Shown here one piece after another: positions 7,876 through 16,435 of a DNA stretch of 47,145 nt. Made by a program: the position numbers and the translations under genes. The stretch spans positions 1 through 47,145 of the forward strand of contig QFBQ01000007.1 in NCBI GenBank assembly GCA_003265885.1, given 5' to 3'. The notes under the pieces are model-generated. The model was given only the letters and a program-made list of their open reading frames with translations, was not told where the DNA came from and did no database searches. Positions within the stretch are counted from its first letter, which is position 1. The number at the start of each line of letters is the position of its first letter. Origin of the DNA: Candidatus Marinamargulisbacteria bacterium SCGC AG-343-D04. GTDB taxonomy: Bacteria; Margulisbacteria; Marinamargulisbacteria; GCA-2716485; GCA-002719695.

Positions 7876-8902
7876 TTTGATGTAACTGAGTATTGAGCTC
7901 TATCGTTTTCTTATTAGGCTTACATATTACTTTTCCAGAAATAGAATCTTGAATAAATAGTAAAAAATCTCTCCCTGATAATTCCTTCGCTTTTACTATA
8001 TTACTCGGTTCATCAACTAAGTTCCCCTCTATATCTATAGGATTATCGTCTTCATTATACAAGCTCACTTTCATTCCTGCATAAACATAAAGTCCTGCCG
8101 CAATCGTACACCCTGTTCCTAACGATATTCCCGCTCCTGCATTGGCCCCTAACAAACACTGTTGTCCAATACTAATAACGTCTTTATTTCCCCCAGACAA
8201 GGTCCCCATAATCGACGCGCCTCCGCCTACATCACTATCATTCCCAACAAACACTCCTGCTGATACCCTCCCCTCTATCATCGCATTTCCTTCTGTCCCT
8301 GCATTAAAATTGATATAGCCTGCAGGCATTACTGTAGTCCCTTTTCCTAAATGTGCCCCCAATCTCACTTGTGACCCAGACGCAATTCGAGTCCCTTCCG
8401 GAACATGATAATTCACCATATAAGGAAACTTATCTACATGCGAAATCTCTAAAACATTCTCTGTAGAATAAGATTTTATACGCTCACTTTCTACATCTTC
8501 AATCAAAACAGGACCTTTATTCGTCCAGGCTATGTTGTGCAAGTTCCCAAATAAGGCATCTAAATTTAGCTCATGCGGCTTCACACTGCGTTGAGACAAT
8601 AATTGTAGTTTAAAATATCCATGAGCAACCGAATCTACAGGTGTATCCAGTACACTTAAACTAAATACTCCTACTGAACACTCTGAATACCCGCTCTTAT
8701 AGTCTATACCATTTAACAAATCCTTATACGAACAGGGCAAACTTTGCTGAATCTCTTCACTTAGGTCTGCTAACGCTACAAAGCTATTCGCAGGCAAGCC
8801 GGAAGGAATCTCCTTAATACTATGAATCTTTGGAAAATAGACATCCAAATGTTTTTCTCCTCGTCTTCTTACTACTCCATACCCGTAAAATTGTTTTGTC
8901 AT
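7868..8902 (-). CDS. dapD: Tetrahydrodipicolinate N-succinyltransferase
   Basis: Succinylates tetrahydrodipicolinate in the lysine/diaminopimelate pathway. The central third is a left-handed beta-helix of hexapeptide repeats (GSQVRLGAHLGKGTTVMPAG and on) with the typical GGGASIMGTLSGG segment. I chose the second Met (8902) because GGAGG lies eight bases before it. This gives 344 aa, the length of the long DapD subfamily; the Met at 8917 would have the Shine-Dalgarno inside the coding region. It follows dapE by about 25 bp and overlaps the downstream unknown gene. Confidence 0.94.
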   Translation of the reverse strand: MTKQFYGYGVVRRRGEKHLDVYFPKIHSIKEIPSGLPANSFVALADLSEEIQQSLPCSYKDLLNGIDYKSGYSECSVGVFSLSVLDTPVDSVAHGYFKLQLLSQRSVKPHELNLDALFGNLHNIAWTNKGPVLIEDVESERIKSYSTENVLEISHVDKFPYMVNYHVPEGTRIASGSQVRLGAHLGKGTTVMPAGYINFNAGTEGNAMIEGRVSAGVFVGNDSDVGGGASIMGTLSGGNKDVISIGQQCLLGANAGAGISLGTGCTIAAGLYVYAGMKVSLYNEDDNPIDIEGNLVDEPSNIVKAKELSGRDFLLFIQDSISGKVICKPNKKTIELNTQLHQND

Positions 8903-8927
8903 TTTTTTATCCTCCATTCTCTATTTT

Positions 8928-10010
8928 CTATAATACAAGTTTCATTATATGATGATAATAGTCATAAATAGACTCTATATCGACATATTCATTGTCTTTA
9001 TGCGCCTGAGTTTGCTGCCCTGGTCCAAAATTAAAACAAGGTATCCCACAAGATGATAATTGAGCAACATCTGTCCAGGCTTGCTTAGCCTCAATATTAC
9101 ATCCTAACTTCGTCATAATTTCATCACTGATAGCCGACCGAATGATCTGACCAGATGGGACCGAATCTCGAATCTCTAAAGACAGCCCCTCAATCTTTAA
9201 GGCTCTCAACTTCTTTTCTATGACCAAATAGGCTTCTTCTTCTGTTCTTTTAGGACTAAATCTATAATTAATATTGATGTCGCATGTACCTGGAATCGTT
9301 GTTCGTCCCTCAGGAACATTGCACTCTGTAACAGTCATCACTTCTGTAAACGTTAATTCATCTATCGAGTGAACCACAGGATCCTGTGCTGCAATATACT
9401 GTAATAAGGGCAATGCTTTATATAAGGCATTGTCTCCATTCCAAGGTCTTGCAGAATGAGACTCTTTTCCTTCTATAGATACCATCACATGTAATGACCC
9501 CATACAACCCAGTTGAATAGCATTATCCGTAGGTTCAGCCACAATCGCGCAATCTATCATTTTCAACAGTGTCTCATTCTCTTTTAAAAGAGAATATAAA
9601 CCATTCTCTTTCAAAGCAGTCCCCTCTTCCCTATTGTATACAATAAAAACGATATTGAATCGCTCTAACAATTCGCTTAGATGCTCTTCAACTATATACA
9701 AACAGGCTCCCAAACCCGCTTTCATATCCGACGCCCCTGCTCCATGCAATTTCGAACCATCTATTCGGGGTTCAAAAAACTCTGGAACAACATCCGTATG
9801 CCCCACAAAAGCCAATGTGGGCAACTCTTTATGGCTCCTATAATGCGCTATGATGCCATGCTCATCTTGGATACATTGCGTAGGCTGAGTTTTCTGTAAA
9901 CGTTTTACTATAAAATCGCAAATAGCTTGCTCATGAAAAGTGGGTGATGGAATAGCTAATAATTCCTGAATCGTGGCTACCAATCTTTCTTTATCGTTCA
10001 TTCTAGACAT
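8928..10010 (-). CDS. dapE: Succinyl-diaminopimelate desuccinylase
   Basis: M20-family dinuclear zinc hydrolase that removes succinate to give L,L-diaminopimelate. The metal ligands are visible in order: His in FVGHTDVV, the bridging Asp in GASDMKAG, the general-base Glu pair in NREEG, Glu in VAEPTD, and His in QAHKDNEY near the C-terminus. Length (360 aa) is normal. It heads the operon dapE-dapD-unknown and is divergent from degP with only 33 bp between starts. The first ATG is used here; a second at 10001 is equally possible. Confidence 0.92.
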   Translation of the reverse strand: MSRMNDKERLVATIQELLAIPSPTFHEQAICDFIVKRLQKTQPTQCIQDEHGIIAHYRSHKELPTLAFVGHTDVVPEFFEPRIDGSKLHGAGASDMKAGLGACLYIVEEHLSELLERFNIVFIVYNREEGTALKENGLYSLLKENETLLKMIDCAIVAEPTDNAIQLGCMGSLHVMVSIEGKESHSARPWNGDNALYKALPLLQYIAAQDPVVHSIDELTFTEVMTVTECNVPEGRTTIPGTCDININYRFSPKRTEEEAYLVIEKKLRALKIEGLSLEIRDSVPSGQIIRSAISDEIMTKLGCNIEAKQAWTDVAQLSSCGIPCFNFGPGQQTQAHKDNEYVDIESIYDYYHHIMKLVL

Positions 10011-10043
10011 TATGGCATGATTGATTTAACCTAATCAACCATT

Positions 10044-11402
10044 ATGATTATCTCTATAAAGAAGATTATTATCTTATTAATCATTGCCTCTTCTATTCCT
10101 TCTTTTGCTTATAACCCCCAAATATCTGATCTTAAAAAAACCAGTAGTGCGTTTAATATGGTCGCTCAAAAAGCAAACCCTTCTGTTGTTAGTATCAGTA
10201 CCGTAAGTACTGTTCGCCACTCAAGTCCTTTTATGAATGACCCGTTCTTCAACCATTACTATAGATATGGTGGCCAGCAACAACAAAAGGGGCTGGGGTC
10301 TGGAGTTATTGTGTCTGAATCTGGTCATATCTTGACCAATCATCACGTTGTCTCTAAAGCCGATGAAATTAACATCACCTTATCAGATGGAAGAGAATTT
10401 AGTGCGCATGTCATTGGATCTGATAAAAAAACAGATCTTGCCTTACTCAAAATAGAAGGGTCTTCTCTTCCCTCTATCCATTTAGGAAATTCTGACTCTC
10501 TCTCTGTTGGCGACTGGGCTATTGCTATTGGAAACCCTTTCGGATTAAACGGTAGCGTCACCGTAGGGATTATTTCTGCTACAGGTAGATCCGGTGTCGT
10601 CGATGCCGAGAACTATGCAGACTTCATTCAAACTGACGCCGCTATAAATCCTGGTAATTCTGGTGGGGCTTTATTAAATATTGATGGCAAGTTGATCGGT
10701 ATTAACACCGCTATATTTTCTCAAAGTGGAGGCTATATGGGCATTGGATTCGCAATCCCTGTCAATATGGCCAAACGTGTCATGGATGACCTCTTAAAAT
10801 ATGGCAAGGTTCGCCGAGGCATGCTTGGAGTTACGATCAAACCCATTACAGATGATGACATGCTTGATTATAACTTAACGTCACGTGAAGGGGCCTTTGT
10901 ACTAGAAGTTAAACCCGGTTCAACAGCAGACAAAGCCGGTATCAAACCCTTTGATGTCATTATCGAAATAGGTGGAAAGAAAGTAAGCGATTATCTCTCT
11001 CTTCGAACACGAATTTCAGAATTAAAATTAGGCGAACCCAGCTATTGTGTCGTCTTAAGAAAAAACAGAGAAAAAAGCCTGTCATTTACACTCGAACACA
11101 CCTTAGGGACGTCTCAAAAAACACCTGCTTCGTTAGGACTTAACATTCAATCATTAAGCAGTGATACTCGCCAACAATTTGCCATCCCAAATCATATTAA
11201 TGGCATTATCATTACCTCTGTGGAACCAGGAAGTATCGCGGCTCAATATCGCCTTGTACCTGGACTTGTTATTACCAAATTAAATCGTAAACGTCTAAAA
11301 TCTGCGAAAGACTTTAATCGCTATTTTATCAAAAATAAAGCAAATCTCTTTACTCTTTATGAATCAGGGTATGAGTTTTCTGTTGTTATTTCTCCACACT
11401 AA
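10044..11402 (+). CDS. Periplasmic serine protease, DegP/DegQ type
   Basis: 452 aa. A signal peptide (residues 1-22, hydrophobic core IIILLIIASSIPS, cut after FA) leads into a trypsin-like domain with the catalytic triad His101 (TNHHVV), Asp131 (KTDLAL) and Ser206 (NPGNSGGAL). A Q-rich LA-loop-like segment lies before the catalytic His, and two PDZ domains follow (about 250-345 and 360-450). It degrades or chaperones misfolded envelope proteins. It is divergent from dapE; its stop is 3 bp from the convergent nspC stop. DegP versus DegQ cannot be separated from sequence reading alone. Confidence 0.93.
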   Translation: MIISIKKIIILLIIASSIPSFAYNPQISDLKKTSSAFNMVAQKANPSVVSISTVSTVRHSSPFMNDPFFNHYYRYGGQQQQKGLGSGVIVSESGHILTNHHVVSKADEINITLSDGREFSAHVIGSDKKTDLALLKIEGSSLPSIHLGNSDSLSVGDWAIAIGNPFGLNGSVTVGIISATGRSGVVDAENYADFIQTDAAINPGNSGGALLNIDGKLIGINTAIFSQSGGYMGIGFAIPVNMAKRVMDDLLKYGKVRRGMLGVTIKPITDDDMLDYNLTSREGAFVLEVKPGSTADKAGIKPFDVIIEIGGKKVSDYLSLRTRISELKLGEPSYCVVLRKNREKSLSFTLEHTLGTSQKTPASLGLNIQSLSSDTRQQFAIPNHINGIIITSVEPGSIAAQYRLVPGLVITKLNRKRLKSAKDFNRYFIKNKANLFTLYESGYEFSVVISPH

Positions 11403-11405
11403 AAC

Positions 11406-12531
11406 CTAACTAAGTCTATGTTTAAAGTCCTCAAAATGAAACGCTTTCACCAATGTGTATTGTCCAGATTTTTCTTTAAGAATAATCGACGGTAGCTTTA
11501 AACCATTAAACATCGTATTTTTGACCATCGTATATTGTGCCATATCCTTAAATAAAATTTTCCCCCCTCTCTCCAAGGGCTTTTCAAAGGAATACTCTCC
11601 TATAATATCGCCTGATAAACAGGTATTTCCTCCTAATCGATACGTATATAACTTTTCATTGGCGGGAAATCCTCCTACACAGTCAGGAGTATATGGCATT
11701 TCAAGAACATCTGGCATATGTGCCGTAGCAGAAGTATCTAAAATCGCAATATCCATCTTGTTATGTATAATATCTAATATTGTTGTCAACAAATAACCCG
11801 TATTTAACACGACAGATTCTCCTGGATCACGATTTGGAATATTTGTTTTGAAAATCATTAATAAGATCACATAATTTTTTAATATTATAATCTGAGTGAG
11901 AAATCATATGCCCACCACCAAAGTTAACCCATTTAATGTGAGAGCGTTTTAAATATGCAGAAAACTTATCTTCAGTCGCTTCCATTAAGCGCTGTAACGA
12001 ATCCTCATTATTTTGACACAAAGCATGAATATGAAAACCGGAAATACCTTCCAGATCTTCTGATTCAAGATTTTCAAACAAAATTCCAAATCGTGATCCA
12101 GGAGAACAAGGACTATACATTTTATTCTTAACTTCATTATGCTCTGGATTCAAACGCAAACCTACCTGAATGTCTTGAGAAACTAAATCTTTAAATAAAC
12201 GCCATTGATAGACTGAATTAAATGTAATATGTTGAACGTAATTAAGAATTTCGGGAATCTCCTCTTCTTTGTAAGCCGGAGAATAAATATGAGTCTCTTT
12301 TCCAAACGTCTCCTGAGATAACCTTGCCTCATATAGAGAACTATTCGTTGTTCCATCTAAATACTTCGAAATAAGAGGATACGTTTCAAAACATGAATAC
12401 GCTTTCGTAGCTAAAAGAATCTTACATCCAGTTTGTTGCTTAATATCACGAAAATAAGAAAGATTTTTCTCTAATTTTTCTTCATCTATAATATAAGCCG
12501 GAGTCTGAATCTCAGATAATTCTGTGCTCAT
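11406..12531 (-). pseudogene. nspC: Carboxynorspermidine decarboxylase, frameshifted
   Basis: PLP enzyme of the alanine-racemase fold that decarboxylates carboxy(nor)spermidine. The N-terminal part (12531 down to 11827, 234 aa) has the PLP Lys region LLATKAYSCF and WVNFGGGH, then runs into a stop after QNKYSKS. The rest lies in another frame from about 11857: IPNRDPGESVVLNTGYLL, DTSATAHMPDVLEMPY, LGGNTCLSGD and the C-terminus FEDFKHRLS. Skipping one base near 11858 rejoins the two into a normal-length protein. Both halves keep strong family similarity, so the lesion is recent, an assembly error, or less likely a site of +1 frameshifting. It overlaps the upstream synthase by 20 bp. Confidence 0.85.
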
Positions 12532-13702
12532 AATCTATAACCTTCCAAGGCAAGCCATATTTTTTTAAATCTTCTAAAAATGGCGTAGGATCACACTGTT
12601 CGACATTGATCACACCTGATTCCATCCATGTTCCTTCACACAATAACTTGGCTCCAATCATAGCTGGGACACCTGTCGTATACCCCACAGCTTGAGCATC
12701 ACAATCTTTATAGGCCTGTTGATGTTCGCATACATTGTAAATCATTTTTGTAAGCGTTTTTCCATTTTTCTCTCCATGAATCACACATCCAATACAAGTT
12801 TTCCCTGTATACCCCTCACCTAAATCTGATGGGTTTGGTAAGACTTCTTTTAAGAACTGTAAGGGAATAATCTCCTGGCCATTATATTGAATAGGATCAA
12901 TGCGTGTCATGCCTACATTTTGCAAGACATTCAAATAGGTTAAGTATTCCTGTGAAAAAGTCATCCAAAAACGAATCTGTTGTACTCCTTTAATATGCTT
13001 GGCCAGTGACTCTATTTCTTCATGATACATTAAATAAGCATCTTTATGCCCTACTTCTGGAAAATATATCGACTGCTCTTCAGATAACGCTTTCGTTGTA
13101 ACCCATTGCCCATTTTTCCAGTATTTTCCATCTTGTGTAATTTCTCTAATATTTATTTCCGGATTAAAGTTCGTGGCAAAAGGATGTCCATGATCACCCG
13201 CATTACAATCTATAATATCTATTGTATGAATCTGATCAAATAGTTCTTTTTGTGCATAAGCGCAAAAAATATTCGTCACTCCAGGATCAAATCCGCAGCC
13301 TAGCAAGGCCATTAAGCCTTTTTCTTTAAAACGTTCATGATAATCCCATTGCCATTTATAACAGAACTCTGCTTTATCTCGAGGCTCATAATTCGCTGTA
13401 TCTACATAATGAGCTCCCACACTTAAGCAGGCTTCCATAATAGACAAGTCCTGATAGGGCAAGGCCATATTAATCACACAATATGGAGAAATAGAACTCA
13501 TCAGCGTAATCAACGCCTCTGTGTCATCAGCATCACAGCGATGAATGTGTATAGCGCACTTTTTCGTTGATTTTAACTCATTACTTTTTTCTAACGTTCG
13601 AGATGCAACATGGATTTCTGAAAAAACAGACGATAGTCTACAACACTTCTGTATGACTACAGAACCGGCTGAACCTGCTCCAATAATTAATAGTTTTTTC
13701 AT
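12512..13702 (-). CDS. Carboxynorspermidine synthase (saccharopine dehydrogenase family)
   Basis: 396 aa with an N-terminal Rossmann fold (LLIIGAGSAGSVV, residues 3-16) and the family segments NMALPYQDLSIMEACLSVG, HYVDTANYEP and LLGCGFDPGVTNIF. The enzyme condenses aspartate semialdehyde with diaminopropane or putrescine and reduces the product, giving carboxynorspermidine or carboxyspermidine. The decarboxylase gene follows with a 20-bp overlap, the classic pairing of this polyamine route. That pairing favours this function over true saccharopine dehydrogenase. Confidence 0.9.
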   Translation of the reverse strand: MKKLLIIGAGSAGSVVIQKCCRLSSVFSEIHVASRTLEKSNELKSTKKCAIHIHRCDADDTEALITLMSSISPYCVINMALPYQDLSIMEACLSVGAHYVDTANYEPRDKAEFCYKWQWDYHERFKEKGLMALLGCGFDPGVTNIFCAYAQKELFDQIHTIDIIDCNAGDHGHPFATNFNPEINIREITQDGKYWKNGQWVTTKALSEEQSIYFPEVGHKDAYLMYHEEIESLAKHIKGVQQIRFWMTFSQEYLTYLNVLQNVGMTRIDPIQYNGQEIIPLQFLKEVLPNPSDLGEGYTGKTCIGCVIHGEKNGKTLTKMIYNVCEHQQAYKDCDAQAVGYTTGVPAMIGAKLLCEGTWMESGVINVEQCDPTPFLEDLKKYGLPWKVIDYEHRII

Positions 13703-13825
13703 GCTTTATAGTTTTAATCATATTTAATCAAGACTGATATCTTATATATCATCTTTCGTTTCGATATTATGCATTATTTTACTCATTCATAAAAGACACT
13801 TTTTTAATAGGTTTACTGATACCTA

Positions 13826-14533
13826 ATGCTTGTATCTGTATTAAATAGGCTTTATTCTAAAGAGATGAATCAACAACGTCTTTTCTTCCTCAAAATTCTA
13901 AGCTTTTTCTGTGTCGTTTTTGGCCTATACATTCTACTAAAACCTTTTATAAACCTTCAAACGATCCAATCCTATCATCTTCCTTTAAACATATGGATTT
14001 CTAATCATTCTTTTTTATCCTCTATACTCTTTATATTTTTCTTTGTTATCATCACATCTATTGGATTACCGTTTATTGCCATTGCCACAATGTCTGCAGG
14101 GTTTTTATTTGGCGGAACATGGGGACTCAGTCTAGTCTTGATTGCCTTTTTTTTTCACTGCCTTCTCTCCATTATTATCGTTCGTTACTTATTTCAAGAT
14201 CATGTTCGTCAACTCTTTGGATCTAGATTAAAAAAAATTAATAACGAAATAGATAAGAAAGGGTTGTTTTATATTATTTTTCTTAGACTTTCATTAATCA
14301 CACCTTCTTTTGTAGTAAATTGCGCAGCAGCTTTAACCAATATTCATATAATTCCATTCACACTTATCTCTGTCATCTGTTCCATACCTATTTTAAGTAT
14401 TTTAGTTTTTTCAGGTGAATTATTTGGCACAATTACAAGCATTAAGGACTTATACTCTACCCAAAATCTCATCATTTTAATAAGCTTAGCGCTTGGATCT
14501 TTTACTCTTCTAATCATTCAACGTCGCAAATAA
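13826..14533 (+). CDS. TVP38/TMEM64-type (VTT domain) membrane protein
   Basis: Up to 235 aa with about six hydrophobic segments. The VTT signature is visible: GLPFIAIATMSAGFLFGGTWG in the first re-entrant half, then FLRLSLITPSFVVNCAAALT in the second. The family includes DedA-like proteins and scramblase relatives that act on membrane lipids; the exact role here is unknown. The start is uncertain: 13826 or the ATG at 13865, neither with a well-spaced Shine-Dalgarno. It is divergent from carboxynorspermidine synthase. Confidence 0.82.
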   Translation: MLVSVLNRLYSKEMNQQRLFFLKILSFFCVVFGLYILLKPFINLQTIQSYHLPLNIWISNHSFLSSILFIFFFVIITSIGLPFIAIATMSAGFLFGGTWGLSLVLIAFFFHCLLSIIIVRYLFQDHVRQLFGSRLKKINNEIDKKGLFYIIFLRLSLITPSFVVNCAAALTNIHIIPFTLISVICSIPILSILVFSGELFGTITSIKDLYSTQNLIILISLALGSFTLLIIQRRK

Positions 14534-14582
14534 AGTACCTTGTCAGACACTTTATAATTTCATATACTTTTTAGCTGAGCGT

Positions 14583-14657
14583 TCCCCTGTAGCTCAGTGG
14601 CAGAGCAAGCGGCTGTTAACCGCTGGGTCGTTGGTTCGAATCCGACCGGGGGAGCCA
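14583..14657 (+). tRNA. tRNA-Asn (anticodon GTT), CCA encoded
   Basis: 75 nt fold cleanly: acceptor TCCCCTG pairs with CGGGGGA, D arm GCTC/GAGC, anticodon arm AGCGG/CCGCT with loop CTGTTAA (anticodon GTT), T arm GTTGG-TTCGAAT-CCGAC, discriminator G and encoded CCA at 14655-14657. Transcribed in the same direction as the VTT-domain gene, 49 bp after its stop. Confidence 0.97.
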
Positions 14658-14760
14658 CTATAGAACTTTTCATCCATTCATTTATCACTCTATTTTCGTC
14701 TTTTCTTTAATTCTTTAGATGTATTTTAAACTCAAATATATCTATAAATACTCTTTTTTT

Positions 14761-14780
14761 GAAATTTTTTGAAATTTTTT
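14761..14780 (+). repeat. Tandem 10-nt repeat upstream of an unknown gene
   Basis: GAAATTTTTT occurs twice in direct succession in the 204-bp space between tRNA-Asn and the unknown gene at 14862. It is AT-rich and could be chance or a curved upstream promoter element. Confidence 0.4.
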
Positions 14781-14861
14781 CCTTATTTATTACGATAACT
14801 AATAGTAAATAAGAAATTATATGATATTTATGGGGGTGGGTATTATTAAGGAGTAATTATT

Positions 14862-16403
14862 ATGTCTAGTACACCTGGTTCATCATTTGGATTTAGGACT
14901 ACAGGTCCATTTCAATCAACACTAAGAAGAGTACCTTCTAACATGGCCTTGGCCCAATCTTTACGTGCTTTGCGACCCCAAACTGCTCCTTGTTTACGTT
15001 CTACAAATTTAACTGAACAAGATTCAACGCCAAGACCCAGATCGGCTCCGACTCTAAGAAAACATCAAAGAAGACATCGTACTGTTAGATTAAATAGAAC
15101 ACAGGAAAATGAACTTAAAGCTCTAGAAAGGCTGACCTCAGAAGAACCTAGTTTGCCCAAATTTGTAAATCCTAAAACCGAAATTGTTTTCAGGCAAGAA
15201 CAGGCTTATTTTAAAACAGCACTAGAACCTGTAAAAACAACAATAATAGCTGACATGAATATAAAAGTTGACACTTTAAAACCTTTTCTTTCAAAGGAAA
15301 AATTTGCCCCCTTAAAAAAATTAGTGGATTCTCTTCAAGAACAAATGATTCCATCAAGATTTGAAAAAGCATTCGTAGAATTAACTAAAAAACTTGATCA
15401 TACAACTAATAAATTATCCGTAACTTTGTCTAACACAGCATCTTGTTTATTAAAAACTAACTCCTCTATTCTTCTGTCTCCAGATGATTTTTCTAGATTA
15501 CAACATATAAAAGAGGTTTCTACGCCTATAACACCAGATACTTTATCTAAAAAGTATGCTGACCTTGATAAAATAAAAGATAGAGTCTCTTCTCTTCAAA
15601 AAACAAAAATTAATCAATTTCGAACATTTGTATTTAATAACTTTCGAGCACATCATAATTCATGGTTTCTTCTTGTTCCTAAAAACAGCCCTTTAAACAA
15701 ACCAGAATCATTTTCACCAGAACTTTCTTCTCAATTAAATGAAAAACTTTTAGCTCAAACAAAATCTTTACTAGAATCTGATTTAAAAAAATATATACCA
15801 AAGGAAAGCCTTGCCACTTTAGAGACCCTCAAAGAAACCCTATCCAAAACAACAGACATACGAACTTTTTTGCACTGCTTACATACATTTGAGACAATAA
15901 AGCATCTAAGTTCGAAGATTGATACTCTAATCTTTGATATAAATGAACTGATAGTCGACGATTCCCCATATACAACAATTTTGAGCATGCATTGTCCACA
16001 ACAAGATGAATTAGAGAAATTACGTGATAATTTACAAGAAAGACCAACTCAACAAAACTATAAAACCTCTCTACTAGCGTATAAAGAAATAAGGGCTAAA
16101 GCCATCGAAGCATCAAAAAAAGCATTAAAAATGGAAGATCAACAACTACGACTACGACAACGGAACAAAGAGCTAGAACCCTTAATGGGTCTCTTGGAGA
16201 CCTGCGGTCTAAAAATAGCTCCAAAAGATCTCCCAAAGCTATTTCACGGTCTTGGGCACGCACACTATCCAGGGAACACAGTCAAACTTGCTCGTTTAGT
16301 AGTTGACACACAAAAACCATCACGTTCTTGTCTATTGGAAGCCGCTACTATAATACCGATTCCTGACTACGAATATAATGTTGCAAACCATCTTGTCTAT
16401 TGA
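14862..16403 (+). CDS. Unknown helical protein with a disordered Arg/Pro-rich N-terminus
   Basis: 513 aa preceded by a good Shine-Dalgarno (AAGGAG, 8 bases before ATG). Residues 1-85 are low-complexity and basic, with a repeated motif of the type RPQTAP / RPRSAP followed by KHQRRHR. The remainder is Lys/Glu/Leu-rich and largely helical, with likely coiled coils. No signal peptide or membrane segment is seen and no family is recognised. It sits next to a tRNA gene. Its last 26 codons contain copy one of a 45-bp imperfect direct repeat whose second copy runs through its stop and into the end of umuC, so the present C-terminus is probably a product of that duplication. Confidence 0.8.
   Translation: MSSTPGSSFGFRTTGPFQSTLRRVPSNMALAQSLRALRPQTAPCLRSTNLTEQDSTPRPRSAPTLRKHQRRHRTVRLNRTQENELKALERLTSEEPSLPKFVNPKTEIVFRQEQAYFKTALEPVKTTIIADMNIKVDTLKPFLSKEKFAPLKKLVDSLQEQMIPSRFEKAFVELTKKLDHTTNKLSVTLSNTASCLLKTNSSILLSPDDFSRLQHIKEVSTPITPDTLSKKYADLDKIKDRVSSLQKTKINQFRTFVFNNFRAHHNSWFLLVPKNSPLNKPESFSPELSSQLNEKLLAQTKSLLESDLKKYIPKESLATLETLKETLSKTTDIRTFLHCLHTFETIKHLSSKIDTLIFDINELIVDDSPYTTILSMHCPQQDELEKLRDNLQERPTQQNYKTSLLAYKEIRAKAIEASKKALKMEDQQLRLRQRNKELEPLMGLLETCGLKIAPKDLPKLFHGLGHAHYPGNTVKLARLVVDTQKPSRSCLLEAATIIPIPDYEYNVANHLVY
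16326..16370. repeat. 45-bp imperfect direct repeat, copy 1
   Basis: Starts TCTTGTCTATTGGAAGCC and ends CCTGACTAC. It matches 16391-16435 at 40 of 45 positions, with a 20-bp spacer between copies. In the unknown gene this copy is read as SCLLEAATIIPIPDY. Confidence 0.9.
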
Positions 16404-16435
16404 AAGCCGCTGCTAGCATACCGACTCCTGACTAC
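16391..16435. repeat. 45-bp imperfect direct repeat, copy 2
   Basis: Second copy, read in another frame by the plus-strand gene, where it supplies the terminal LVY and the TGA. On the minus strand it supplies the last codons and the stop of umuC. Both convergent genes therefore end inside it. Confidence 0.9.

Noticed and set aside
14583..16403. tRNA-Asn plus adjacent unknown gene as a genomic island attachment site
   Set aside because: No second copy of the tRNA 3' end, integrase, or phage gene was found in the window; adjacency alone is not enough.
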